Source of the DNA: Bugula neritina
Lineage: Eukaryota > Bryozoa > Gymnolaemata > Cheilostomatida > Bugulidae
DNA length: 64,000 nucleotides
NCBI GenBank assembly: GCA_964035545.1
Contig: OZ037767.1
Location: 9,600,207 to 9,664,206 of the forward strand
Reading direction: 5' to 3'
The notes under the pieces are model-generated. The model was not told the DNA's origin. It searched no databases and saw only the letters and a program-made list of their open reading frames with translations. A program made the translations under genes and the position numbers. Shown in pieces: positions 1 through 12,300 of this stretch. The number at the start of each line of letters is the position of its first letter. Position 1 is the stretch's first letter.

Positions 1-87
1 AATTCATGCTAGAGCGTGCTGATACCACTGCAAAGCCTGTGTGCCCTCATCAGCTACACCCACCGTTTTCAGTCACATAAAAACCCA

Positions 88-292
88 TAAGTTTATAGTC
101 ACTATCCCTGTGAGAAACCCTGGCGGAGAGGCTTTGTAAATTAGGCTAAAGATTTATTCATATGAGGCACAGGAGCAATTATGACTGGATGCTCTTCCTA
201 ACATCATTAATGGCCTTTACTGGGGTCCGAACCCATGACTTCGTGTTTACTAAGCAAACGCTCTAACCCCTAGACCACAGCGACTCCCAGTT
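88..292 (-). repeat. tRNA-derived SINE, family A, copy 1
   Basis: Read on the minus strand, the head has an A-box-like TGGTCTAGGGGTT and a B-box-like GGGTTCGGACCCC, the two internal pol III promoter elements of tRNA genes. A tRNA-unrelated body with a CTCCTGTGCCTCATATGAAT core follows. The same unit recurs near 9727-9927, 16959-17163 and 39231-39420, always on the minus strand. This copy lies left of ANAPC1 exon 11, probably in the next intron. The ends are approximate. Confidence 0.75.
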
Positions 293-623
293 ACATAAGC
301 TACAAGTGTTATTTTACTGCCTAGTGGTGGTACAAGATGAATTACTCCTAGCAGTAATCACTTGTATCGGTAATCAATACGCTGATTGTCTTGATAACCA
401 AGTTTTTTATCATTTGCTGTGAGTAGAAATTGGGAAAAATCAACTCAACTTGGTGAAAAGAACTTCCTATTGTTTACAATTTAGCCCTATTTTTCTATTG
501 CTATTTCCAAATACATTTTCATCAGAATTTAACTAAAATCAAATACTTCAATCAAGAGATGCCTAGTATCTAGCTACTGTTTAATTAAAAAAGTGTTTTA
601 AATTTTCATCGGGTCAACTGTAC

Positions 624-3600
624 AGGAGTTCAATGAGAAGACAGTTTTCAGCTGCAAGTACTGCGTAACAGCTTACATCTTGTGAAGTGTCAAACACCAT
701 GTTATGCAGACCAGGAGTGTGCTGTTTAGAGCTGCCTTTAGCGCTGCCGGGTCTGCTGGATGCCCGAATGGTACTCCTAGAGGGAGCCACAGGAGTGGTG
801 GAGAGACTTTCCAGACTGGATCTGAAGGTCAGGTGTGGTATGTACAGCATGGAAATCTACAGTTGAGAAAACAAAGGATCCCGACATTTTACAGAGTAAC
901 TTGAATATCACACGCAGAGCAGAAATAGGAAAATAATTACTTGCCAGATGTTCATCTAATGAGATAGTTTTATTCAAACCGTTCTGACTACTCAACTGTT
1001 ACAAATACGAGTATAATAATATATAGTTAGAGAAAATAATTTACCAACATTTTTGAATTAAATGGGCTTTAGTGACATTTACGGCACTCATGTGGAGTAC
1101 AAGAAGCACGATAAATCTAACTCAACATTAAGTTAAACAATTTATCAGTTTCTGGTGCCTAAACTCTCACCTTGACAATATAATTAAACAATTCTACAAA
1201 AACTGCTGGAACGTAGTGAGAAGTGAGTCAACGTACTGACTACTAGTAGAACTAGAGACAGACATTTCAATGATGTGCTATTACACACCTGTACACTGCC
1301 TGAGTAAAGGCGGATGTTAGACTCTAGGTCTAATACGACTATCATATTGAGGGACGGCGCGTGACACGCATCCTTTGCAGGAATATTCACAGAACTTCCA
1401 GGAATGATCAAATCTGAGGCCACATTACTTGATCCTAGCTTTATACACCTACAAAATTTAGCAATATCAAACACAGGCATTGCAGGTGTATTTTTGAGAA
1501 GTGCTCAACACTAAGGAATAAAACAAACAATATTTTAATTACTAGAATAACAAGCAGGGTACCTCAGGTGGGCATTAGCTGGTACAAGTAGACATATGTG
1601 ACTTTGGCCGCAAAGATCGGTTGTGAGGAAACATCTAGAAGCTTTTCCTGTACTACTACAATTATAGTATGACTTGCAATTCATCTCCAATAATATTATA
1701 TTAAACATACAATATAAACTTAACACATGTGTGTAGCAATTACAAAGTTAATTACAAAAATTTTGTATTATAGACATTATTAAAGATAGACACAACCCTT
1801 TGATAATAGCACTCTGGCAGCCAACAACATAGAGGCATGTCTATTAACACTAACCATGAGCTCTGATCTGACCAGAGATGGTGAAGACAGATATCAGGTC
1901 TGATAGGTTCCAGCATGTCGGCTGGCAGGTTGACGTCCTGGTGGTGGGTCTGATGGTGGTTACCGGAAGAGGTGAAGGACGAGTGAGCCACAGAGGCTGA
2001 GAGAGATGGAGACGGGGCCGATGACCTCTGGGACACTGACAAGTGGTGCAGTGACGTCAGCGAAGGTGAGTTAGCGCTACAAGATGATTGGCTATCAGTA
2101 TAGGTATACCACATCAACAGATTAGCAAGTCAGGAAACATAAGAGAGAATTAGAATTATGTATGGCGAGGTTATTAGAACCAGAATATCTTTCGAAAAGA
2201 CGCTAATCCAAGTTATGTTATATAGAGGAGGCTGGGGCACCATGAAGATATGCAAAAGGTTAAATGCATGCAAGATACAAATTTCAAAATGAACGTAAGG
2301 AAACTGAGTAATGGATTGCATATGACAGAAGCCAGGACTGTGAAAAAGCTGCAATGCTGTGATTGAACAGTGAGAGGAGATCCACTCACTGATAGTATTG
2401 GAAGGAAGTTAAAGGAAATAGAAAATAAGACCTGAAATCTGCTGAAGAGACATAAAAAATGATGTCAAATCAAAGACTTTCGGGAAAATTACTGACCTCG
2501 AGAAGGCCATTAAGTGAGCAGATAAACACCTTTCAAGTTCACTAGTGTTACTAGTATACTTGATAACTGCTATATTCTCAATATAGCACAAAATTTAACA
2601 CATCTGCTGATTTTAGAAAAAAATCAATAACCAATTGAACGATTATAGAGCATAATAAGGACATGAATGAACACTCAATACACTGATACCCTAGAGTGGG
2701 GTTGAGTCTGGTGTGTGCAGGGCTGTTGATGTAACTGTGAGCTCTCAGGGAAGGGGTACCAAGAGCCCCTATTCTTGGGGACATAGACGTAGCAGCTGGG
2801 CTAAAAAACAAAAACATTACTTCAATAGCAACAGAAGTATTATGTGTGCCATTCTATTATAATAGATATTGAAAACACATGTTTTGCTGGCAATGAGGTT
2901 TGAATCCTTTACGAAATCAAGTTGACTAGCAACAGGGGATGCTCATTCACCAGACTAGTGCAGTGAGCCAGTGACAGTGTCAGACAACTTGGTGCTATGC
3001 TTGATTATGGTAAAAATAATATTTTAATGTGATGCACCCAGCTCTATACACTGCCTTAGTATGACAGCTTTCTAGACAAAAAGGCTAATATTAACTTTAT
3101 TGCGAAAGTGATTTGCTTCTATATACAATTTTGTGCAGAAAATTTAATCTGAACTTTTAACCTTTTAAAATCACCAATTCATGACTAAAACCTTACTTTT
3201 CTTCACAGTCAAGTAAACACCTTGAAATTTCAACACATTTTATCAGATTAGATCAACTTCCTGATAAAGTTTAAGCTAAATATTATGATACTTATTATAT
3301 CAACACAATAAATATACAGTAACTTTACAAGGGAGTTGGTGTAATAAAGTAAGTCCATTTAAAGCTTCTACTAAACATAAATGCTTTTAGTTGTACAAAT
3401 TGTAAATTTTTAGCAAACTATAAATTATACAACAAAACATTTTGATAAAATAATTATTGTAGAACAATTTTTGCAAGAATAAAAGTTCATTAGTAGCGCT
3501 GAATCTATCTATCATCTCCATCATTGTATAGTTTGATACAACTTCTACCAATGGAAACAATCTAAAAGGATTCCCTTCACTTTTGTACTACATTGACAAG

Positions 3601-6135
3601 AACTAACCTAAGTACAGACGAGAGGCTTAGGAAAGCTGTTTTGCCAGGTGTCATGTGACTAGCACCTGCTAAGGAGTGTTTGGGTTGCCAGCTTGAGTCA
3701 GGTACTTGATTTACACTCAGCTCTGTGTAAGTCTTTTCTTCCTAAAACATGCACCCAGCAAACTCAACCTTAACATACAATGCCTCTAACAAGACATTGA
3801 AGGTCAAACTAGTCTTTACAATATCTTATCGCAAAGAGAGTTGCTGTACACGATACAAAGTGCTGCGATGCACAAAACCAAGGGTAGAGAAAATGTCATT
3901 CAAAATATAAGACTGGTATAAAATATGAAATATATAAAAATGTGAATTTTTGTTCATTATTTTTATTACAGGAGTTTGGAATTGCACGGCTAAAAGCAGG
4001 AAAATAATCACCTGTGGAGTTGTCCGCCTAATTAAAAAGAGTGAATGAGATTTGCTATTCATGTCATAAATGATGGCGATGTAAGGAGAAAGCTCACTGG
4101 ACACATAGACAATGTGTTTAGATGATGTAGACACGTAGTTCAACTCAGATCCACTGCGACAGATGACCGGAGATATATCTGCGAGAGGATGCAGCATTGA
4201 GAACCACACGGGAAGGGCGACACTGGAAAACATTGACAGTATTGAGTACAGAGATATGAGATTTATTAGAGTGTTGTGGTGCGTATGTGTGTTCACGTGC
4301 GTGCATGTATGCGTGCGTGCATGTGTGTGTGCGTGCATGTGTAAATACAATAAACTGTAATTTGCTGAACGTATTTATGCTCAATTGCTACATCTACCTC
4401 TAAAATAATTTGCACTAAGCAAGCTGCTGATAGTAAATAGTAAATACACAATTACTGAGTAGAACAAGTACTGTTTCTATAGCCGCACCATATTACAGTA
4501 AACAGTTTTACCTTTCACAGCCAAAAGTGACAACTCCCTTTGTGTTCTCAATCAGCCTCTGGAACAAGACTCCCTTCTCCAGGGGCCATGCGCCGTTAAT
4601 ATGAAACGGCAAAGTTACATGGTGCTCAGTTCCGCTCTCAGTTACTATGGTAACGCAGTTGGATTCAACGATACAAAAACCATCTTGCACTTCGTCTACA
4701 GTGTATCAAAAACAGAAAATTCCGTGCATAACGTACATTAGTGAAAATTATTTTAAAGCTCAGAGAATTTTAACAACTCATCAATGTTTTATCTTTAGCT
4801 CTGCTATTAGTAAAAAAATAAGACAATTGTAACGTATATAATGAGCTGTTGGTCATAATCAGTTACAAACTTGAATCACTGAAATTTTATTTCATTAATT
4901 GTCAATTGTGTTAACCATCTCTTATGAAAGTCAATATTATGCTGTATGTAGTATGTCATTTTTTCATAAATGTTTAGTGAGTATCACAACTCTGTCACCA
5001 CAAGCAAGTAGAAGGTGTAGGATTTACACAAAAACCTTATGGTAAAAATGACATGATGCGGTTACTCACCATTTGGTGTTAGATTAGTATCTGAATCTAC
5101 CTCATTCGATGGCAACAGAAAGCTGCACCAAAACACCTGGAAAACACAACATTGTTGAAAAATAAGATTAGCTAATCATTTCAAGGGTACTTTGACTTTC
5201 TCACAACATACCTGTTTAACTTTTGATTGGACAGTGTAAGATTTAATAATTTTTGATGATGCATTTGCGGACCCCACTGTTGAGCTCAAGACCACTGTTT
5301 TATCTCGCCCGTAGAGCTCTTCAACGCTTCCTGTCGATGATACAACTCTTTGTGTCCATAGCTCGGTAATCTGTAGAATAGAGAGCAGGCAAAGAAATCT
5401 AACAATGGTAAGGATAAGTATTAGCAATCATTAGCAGCTAAATATCGATATAGTAAATCTATTTATTATCACCCTGTACACAGCAAAGCTCTCCAACAGA
5501 ATAATATTGGATATCATTTTGTAATAAAATTGTCCATACTCCATAAGAATTAAAATCATCTAACATATGTATGTGGAGCCTATAATGCACAACTCAAGCA
5601 TTTAAAAAATTGAGAGAGCAACCAAAATGCATTATAAATGTTATAAATTAAACTTAATGTTAATAAGCAAATTTTCAAGCAAGTTTATACAATTTTAAAT
5701 ACAAAATGCCTTTACCAAAGAGATTGATGATAATTGAAAATTCGCTTACTTTCAATATATTAAAACAATATAATAAACCTATAGTTATTAACAGTTACGG
5801 AAATCCCTAAGCTGGATCTTTCACAGACTACAGAAAAGCTCAGGAGACAGTTTTACAACACATGAACTACCTTTAGCATTTCAGGACACTCGAGAAGCAT
5901 GCTAGATGTACAAATAAAAAAGCTATCAGCTGAAACAGCTTTGCAAAGTAAAACACTGAGTAATGAATACCTGTGAATCATATATGCTGATATTTCCAAC
6001 ACATTCGCTCAAAGATTTTGATGCTGAACCATGATTGTCACCGGCAGGATGTAAATCAAATGTAAGCCTACCAAACGGTATGTGGTCTTTTGATACACCG
6101 GAGGTAATCATTTCTACTTCAAAATCTTCATGCAT
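624..6135 (-). CDS. ANAPC1: Anaphase-promoting complex subunit 1, N-terminal part (11 exons)
   Basis: This is the large scaffold of the APC/C, the ubiquitin ligase that marks cyclins and securin for destruction in mitosis. Exons in gene order are 5971-6135, 5212-5370, 5070-5136, 4512-4695, 4012-4222, 3608-3741, 2690-2800, 1855-2091, 1563-1652, 1289-1448 and 624-856. The first ten chain in frame to exactly 506 codons, each flanked by AG and GT. Diagnostic matches to animal APC1 are PVWFSMLHPLADISPVICRS, VEELYGRDKTVV, ICLHHLWSD, FLTTDLCGQ and VNIPAKDA, from the N-terminal propeller. The start is the ATG at 6135, just after a possible 5'UTR acceptor (TTTCAG); a second ATG eight codons on is an alternative. 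Exons 6-8 are Ser/Pro rich and match the disordered regulatory loop of vertebrate APC1. The donor of exon 11 (GTACAG) is weak, so that end is tentative. Roughly 583 of an expected 1,900 or so residues are present; the rest lies off the left edge. The gene is divergent from RAB3GAP2. Confidence 0.93.
2885..2985 (-). repeat. tRNA-like SINE remnant, family B
   Basis: On the minus strand this shows a degenerate A box (TAGTCTGGTGAATGAGC) and about 40 bases later a B box (GGATTCAAACC), followed by CTCATTGCCAGCAAAACATG. The same arrangement of B box, then a CA(A/G)TGG-like motif, then an A-rich stretch is seen near 53141, 62985 and 63405. It lies in the ANAPC1 intron between exons 6 and 7. It is old and its ends are uncertain. 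Confidence 0.4.
4273..4346. repeat. Imperfect TG/CATG microsatellite
   Basis: Alternating TGTGTG, GTGCGTGC and ATGTGTGTGC units lie in ANAPC1 intron 4. Short open frames across it on both strands are a product of the repeat. Confidence 0.8.
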
Positions 6136-7337
6136 TAGGCTGAAATAAAACAGATAATAAAGTGAATAATACTGTGAGTACATATCAACAAAATTCATTA
6201 TTAAAAATACAGTTCTTCAATGGTCACTTGCTTTCATACAAATTACCATTTAAAGGCGTACATATACAAATCTAAAATATTTTTGTTGTACTGTAAGCAA
6301 ATTTGAAAATACCCTATTATAACTGTAAAAGCAAGAATATTCATAGTGATAATGCATAAAAAATTTATATTGACTATGACTATGGCATATGTTAAACTTC
6401 ACACTTAATACTTCATAGTTGTAGTAGTAGCACTATTAATAGAGTTAGCTGTATTAAAGGTAACCTAATTAATATGAATATGGGATCACACTCATAAATG
6501 CGTTCACGTTTAGATATCCAAGTAAATATTAATGTTAATAATAATAATAATATTAAAAATAATAATAATAGTAGTAGTAACTAGGCAGAAAACATGATTT
6601 GAATTTAAATAAACTATGAACCAAATTTATCAAATTGAGTTTAACTTTAACTATTACGTTTACTAAGTCTAATAGTTTAAGCGAAACCTAATCATGATAC
6701 AGTAGTTATACTTATACTTATACTGATAGTGATACTCATTACTGATTACAGCTATTAGTATTACTCTATTAGTATTAGTATTACTATTAGTATTACTATT
6801 AGTATTAGACTTACTCACTTCGACTTAGAGTTAGTATATTACTATATATCTTAACCTTTACCTTATACTTATAGTTAATAGTACTAGTACTACAAGTATA
6901 TTTACTATTAGTATTAAAACTATTATTACTAATACTATTAGTATTGATATTACCACATGATACATAAATTATAAGTATTATTATTATAAAATACTAATAG
7001 TAATACTAATTGAATGTTATTACAAATTGAAAAAACCGCTGGTGATAACTTTTGTCGCGAACGGAAACTATGCTTATTTTTATTCATAAGATAAAAATGA
7101 AATCGCTAGCTGAAATCTGAAGGTTCACAATTTCTTCTAAATTCCCTAATTGTCATCAGACGGGAAGAACTCCGACTAATAAACTATTTTGAAATCCAAC
7201 GCCCCTTTCAACGTTTTGGTAAATTATAAAACTCTACAGCTATAAAATATCTATTGTAGAAATATAAAAAACTACTTAAAGCAGCACTGAGTTGGTAGGT
7301 GCCGAGTGCATTGATTAGGCGGTCTCTGGCTTGGAGC

Positions 7338-7357
7338 GGGGGGGGGGGGGGGGGGGG
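7338..7357. repeat. 20-base poly-G tract
   Basis: An uninterrupted run of 20 G follows GGCTTGGAGC. It is exceptional in this AT-rich sequence and lies between the two divergent gene starts. Homopolymers of this length are often mis-sized by sequencing, so the exact length is doubtful. Confidence 0.9.
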
Positions 7358-8188
7358 TTTGATAACAATGTATAATATACAAATACTGAACTTTCTGACT
7401 CTGAACTTGGTGCTGCTCCAAGCAAAATTCAGAGTTGTAAATCTGAAGATAAAGTAAGATGAGCTGTCAACTGCATCTGATATCTAAAATATGCAATCTT
7501 TCACAACTAAAACAATTTCTGAATCCAAATACTGCACAAACCAATACTACAGACACAGCTGATTTCTCTGGTATTGTCCAAACTTCACATAACTTTTTGT
7601 AAACTGTTGCTCTTATTTTAAACTTCAAGTTTTCCTTTTACTTTTAGTTTTACTTTTACTTTTAGTTTCAGTATGACTATGAGTATCACTTACTGAGAGT
7701 GAGTATGACTATCAGTATCACTATCATTATGACTATGAGTATTAGTATGAGTCTGAGTATCGTGATTTTCATAATCATTATGATAATTGCAGCAGCAACG
7801 GGCAATAATTATAATAATGCGTGATTATTAGTAGGGTAATGCTGTTCTTAGTCTTAGTAAATGCAATATTTATTATCATCAGTGTGATTACCATAATTTA
7901 TATCATACTGATGGTGATACTCATACGGATAGTGATACTCATACGGATAGTGATACTCACACTGATCTTTTCTCTGCAGAAGAATGCTTGTGGTGCCGAT
8001 GGTGTATGTCAATGTGTAAAATGTTGCTGTAAGGGTAACAGAATGAGAATAATAACCATTATGATTATTGTAATAATTTTATGCGTAGAATGTTATGATT
8101 CGCTGCATGCAATTATTGGTGTGGGTTGTTAGCTGATTGAACACAGTGACTCTTTGTAGGAGGGTATTTATGCACAATAAATAAGAAA

Positions 8189-8760
8189 TGTAATACTCAC
8201 AATCCCCTTTATTTACTCCATAATATATATAAATCCAAAAATAGCAGTTAGGGAGGACAACTCCTTACATGTATGGAAAACTTACTAGTAAACTGGTAAA
8301 CAAAGTATAAGATAATTAACTAGGTGTGTTATTGTCCTGGCTTGGTAGCTCCGAGATGTGTCCTGTTGTGCTGCTGGCTGAAGACTGACTACTGTGTTGA
8401 GGGCCTCCTTTTATACTTTGGGAAACATTCCCACCAGAATGTTCCGAGCGAATTCGAAGGAATTCGCTCGAATCGCAGGGGATTCGCAGGGCTAGAATAA
8501 AGGAATCGCGAACTTCGCAGGGAAATCCCGGTTATCTTGATTATATAAGTGTTCCTGTGAGCCGTCAGAAACAATAGCTAATCCAGTCACGTTAGTAGTA
8601 ATAAGTAGCTGGGAATAATAGCTAATCCTATCATTGCCAACATAACACTTAGCTGTTACAATACTATAGCTATGTAATGATGTATATCTAGGAAAACACG
8701 CATTCCATGGGAATGAAGTCAATAAAAATAAGGGAAATACAGCCTTAGTTATACTCTACA
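8189..8760 (-). mobile_element. Possible solo LTR (promoter and polyA signal in LTR order)
   Basis: On the minus strand the segment begins TGTAGAGTAT and ends GAGTATTACA. Within it are a TATA-type box (AGTATAAAAGGAGG, around 8405-8420), a non-coding leader, and AATAAA (around 8207) some 200 bases downstream. That order is expected of U3-R-U5. Local GC is higher than in the surrounding DNA. I found no coding region and no clear target-site duplication (AGAAA on one side, CAATT on the other), so the boundaries and the LTR call are uncertain. The promoter and first exon of an unknown minus-strand gene is the main alternative. Confidence 0.4.
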
Positions 8761-9353
8761 CAATTTTACCACATTATCATATCATAATGTAAAACTAAAT
8801 GTAACAGAACAAGCAATTACTAATCAGTATGACTATGATTATGAGTAATCAGTAATGTAACTGTAGCAGAAGCAGTTGAGCCTGTAGGTGGTGATACTGA
8901 CAATTACTATGAGCATTGCAAAGCCAAATGTTATTGTCACTATGACTAAGGCTATCATTATGAGTATGGCTATGATTGCCAGTATCAATATGATAATGAT
9001 GTTATTGCAAAACTAAAAGTAAGACCAAGTCTTTTTAACTTCGACTATAGTGACTTGTGACTACCACAGTACCAGTACCAATACAAATGTCTACCATGAC
9101 CATCTACCTGATCAACGATAATTTAAACTCACTATGAATATGGATATAATTATGATAACAGAGTCACTTTATTTTATTTATTAATCACTGAATAATTTCA
9201 TATTTTATCTATTTTGTAAAATTCTAGCTGCTAATTTATATCTTTTTTGCCTAAAACTAATAAAGCTTTAACAATTATTATATATTATAATGCACATAAC
9301 ACGCACACCGCCTGTAATGTTTGGAAAAATTAGAGTAAATTATTTAACAATAG

Positions 9354-12300
9354 ATTGGAATGAAGATTGGGGTGATCCTCAAGACGAAACCAGCCCCTCC
9401 CAGTCTTCCTTTGACACTCAACTTGGAGAAGCTAATAAAGAAGATGATTGGTTAAGCGATTGTGAAGTGTCTGTGTCTTCACTTGGTGAACTTATTACTA
9501 TAGGAAGGAAAGATAAACTGGCCGTACTTCAAAGTATGTTGCTCCTTTCTTTTAACATTGGTGTTGCCGCAGCGTTTTCGTAAAACAGCATGTATTATTT
9601 TTTGTATTTAAACTTAAATTTCAGTCAATTATGAGGAAAGTGGCTCTACCATCTTGACCATACTATGGAAGGGAGTTGTGGCTGAATATGCAAGGTAAGC
9701 TAAGCATTATGTTATAAACTCATGCGGGTTTATAGTCACCATCCCCATGAGAACCCCTGATGGAAGGGTTTTTTGAAGCAGACTAAATACTTATTCATAT
9801 GAGGCACAGGAGCAATTATAACTGGATACTCTTCCTAACATCCCCAATAGCCTTTACTGGGATTCGAACCCATGACTTTGTGTTTATTAAGCCAACACTC
9901 GAACCCCTAGACCACGGCTGCTCCCCTAAGTATGATGTTATGTTGACGGTTATTTCTTCCTGGTTTTTTTTTTCGAGCTCAAGAAATAGCTCAATCTATG
10001 TATATAGATATATGACACCTTAAAGAGGTGATACAAGTTTCATTTCCTGGATGTTTACTTGTGATCGGTCCTAAAGATACTTTCTCAGTCCATTAACAAG
10101 CTACGCTGTGAATCAGTTGATGTTTGTGCTGTAACCAACCAGTAATAATGCAGAGGCCTGGGGAAATGCAGCTAATACCCATCTAAACAAGATTTTTATT
10201 TTTCAAAAAAAGGTAATGCGTATCATGAACAAAAAACCGTTTGACCATCCATCAGCGCCTCTATTTACTAAGCATAAAGTTCTCTCAATATACCAGATTT
10301 ACCGTTTTAAAGTGTTAAAGAAAGCTCATTCTTTTTTCTACTCTGACAATTTTTTTCCCACTCACTCTATCAATACACGTCAATCATTCATAAATCTCCC
10401 CCTTCCTCACTCTCAAACAGCAGCAGGTCACAGAAGAAACTGTTATCAGGAGGTGGCACTATGGAATGAACTGCCAATCCCTTTACGGTCAATTAGCAAC
10501 CCTAATGAATTTGGGAGGAAGTTGAGGCTTTATCTGTTAGAATAGTTGTATTTTTTTTGTATTTTTCTGGATAGAGTCGCTGTCAGCTCGTGTTGGCCCG
10601 CGCATGACTAGCTAGGCTATAGCGCAATGGGCCTCATCATCGCCTCCTTGGCATTTTCTAATGTCCTTGTGTTATTAAATACCTTTGATGAAATAAACCA
10701 AACAAACAAACAAACAAACAATGTAAGAGCACCTGCTAATGTGTGTAGGGAAGCTGTCACCTCAGTTCTATGTCTTCCGCTCATATCTCATAAGCGGTCT
10801 GCAGAGGGAGCCCCAGAGTGGACATGCATCATCGTCGGATTCAACACAGGCTATGTTCGAATATATGATGAGGTGTCGTAACTTTCTAATATATTCTAGT
10901 ATTTAGGGTTAACATTAACTGTAATATAAAGTAGCTAGAACATATATAACATCTCTTGATTGTGCATGCAGTGGGATGATTTTATACAAATAGTAATGTG
11001 ATGGAGGCTCAATGTGACCATTTTATCTTGTTTAAATATAAATTAGGTGCTATATAGTTATTATCTGTGTGCTGTGTATATATGTATACTATACCACGCG
11101 CTATACATCTGTATGCTGTGTGTATATGTAAATTATACAACATGCTATATATCTGTGTATTGTGTATGTATATTGTATAGCATGTCATACACCTGTATGC
11201 TGCATGCATATTGCAAGTAGGTAATATGTATATACATTTTTGTAGACAGGGACGAAGGTTCTGGACCAAATGCTCCACAATGAGTCAGTAATGTCGGTGA
11301 AATGTAAAACTTATAACCCTCCTCGGTATTTCAGCTACAGTGACCATGTAAGTCTATCTTCTACCTCACGCTGCACCATGACCCCTGTGTATACCTCATC
11401 TAACTAATCTGAGTGTAACAGGCTTCAGCTCCCTCACTCAGTTCATTCACATTTTCTTGTTTGTACGAATGACTAGTTTTTCCCCTTTCTATCCAGTTTG
11501 CGATGGAAATCTAGAAAGTTTATGTTGAAATTGAATTAAATGCTGATATATTCAAGTTGAAACAATTTGAACGACATGGATAGGATTTGAAATGTGTTCA
11601 ATTAGCTGATGTGTATAATGTTGTTATTACGTTTATTATTTCTAGAGCATTCTTAGAGAAAAGGTAATGTTGTGAATAGTTAGACCATTATACACAGTGT
11701 GAATGTATTTGCTTTATGTGGATGTTTGTATTAACTCTCATCCATTCTAAACACTGAATAAACACGCTACACAATTTCATCTCTTTATGTACAGGTTTTG
11801 CACTTTTCAAAATCTAATACTCTAAGTACTAAATCTACTAGCCTCTGCTATAGTAGTATTACCAGCAAAACTTACATATTATTTTAATTTCAAACATGCT
11901 GACTCAAGGTTTGTTATAGACATATAGTATAGGAATAGCCGGATGGCGCTACAATAATTTTAGTTTCTTTTAGTATTCTCACAACCTAACAGCCTTTTGT
12001 GCCATAAGAAAGCTTGATAATTATTATTCTAATTGACTTAGTGTTTTGTACACTGTAAGAATGTGTTATGTATTGTTCATAAAATCTATCATGTAACTTT
12101 GCATGATGCATTAATGAGGGAGGTGTGCTGTCTTTTTTCAGATGTACATATTTCTATACTATGTTTCATATATTGTCAATTTTTTTTTAAATACTGGGTG
12201 ACAGAAAATTGCGGAACTTTAATGAGTCTTTAGTTCATTTATAAGTTTCCCGGGACAATTTAAACTAGCTCTATATTTCATACCTCGCAGACAGAAGAGT

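Larger units (their letters stand above)
6136..9353. other. Spacer between divergent ANAPC1 and RAB3GAP2; no confirmed exon
   Basis: This 3.2-kb region must hold the ANAPC1 promoter and probably the first exon of RAB3GAP2, but I could not identify that exon. It contains an ATA/AAT-rich run (about 6535-6585), a long degenerate array of TATTAGTATTACTA-type units (about 6700-7010), a 20-base G tract (7338-7357), degenerate GAGTATCACTATGACTAT arrays (about 7660-7960 and 8825-9005), and the possible solo LTR at 8189-8760. A divergent or bidirectional promoter is inferred only from gene orientation. Confidence 0.6.

Noticed and set aside
3826-4384. Long His/Thr-rich minus-strand frames at 4145-4384
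   Set aside because: Only 4012-4222 is an ANAPC1 exon; the rest is the TG/CATG microsatellite read in antisense.
7821-8132. Plus-strand 103-codon ORF, hydrophobic and Cys-rich
   Set aside because: The hydrophobic half is translation of the degenerate GATACTCATAC repeat; no splice context or family similarity.
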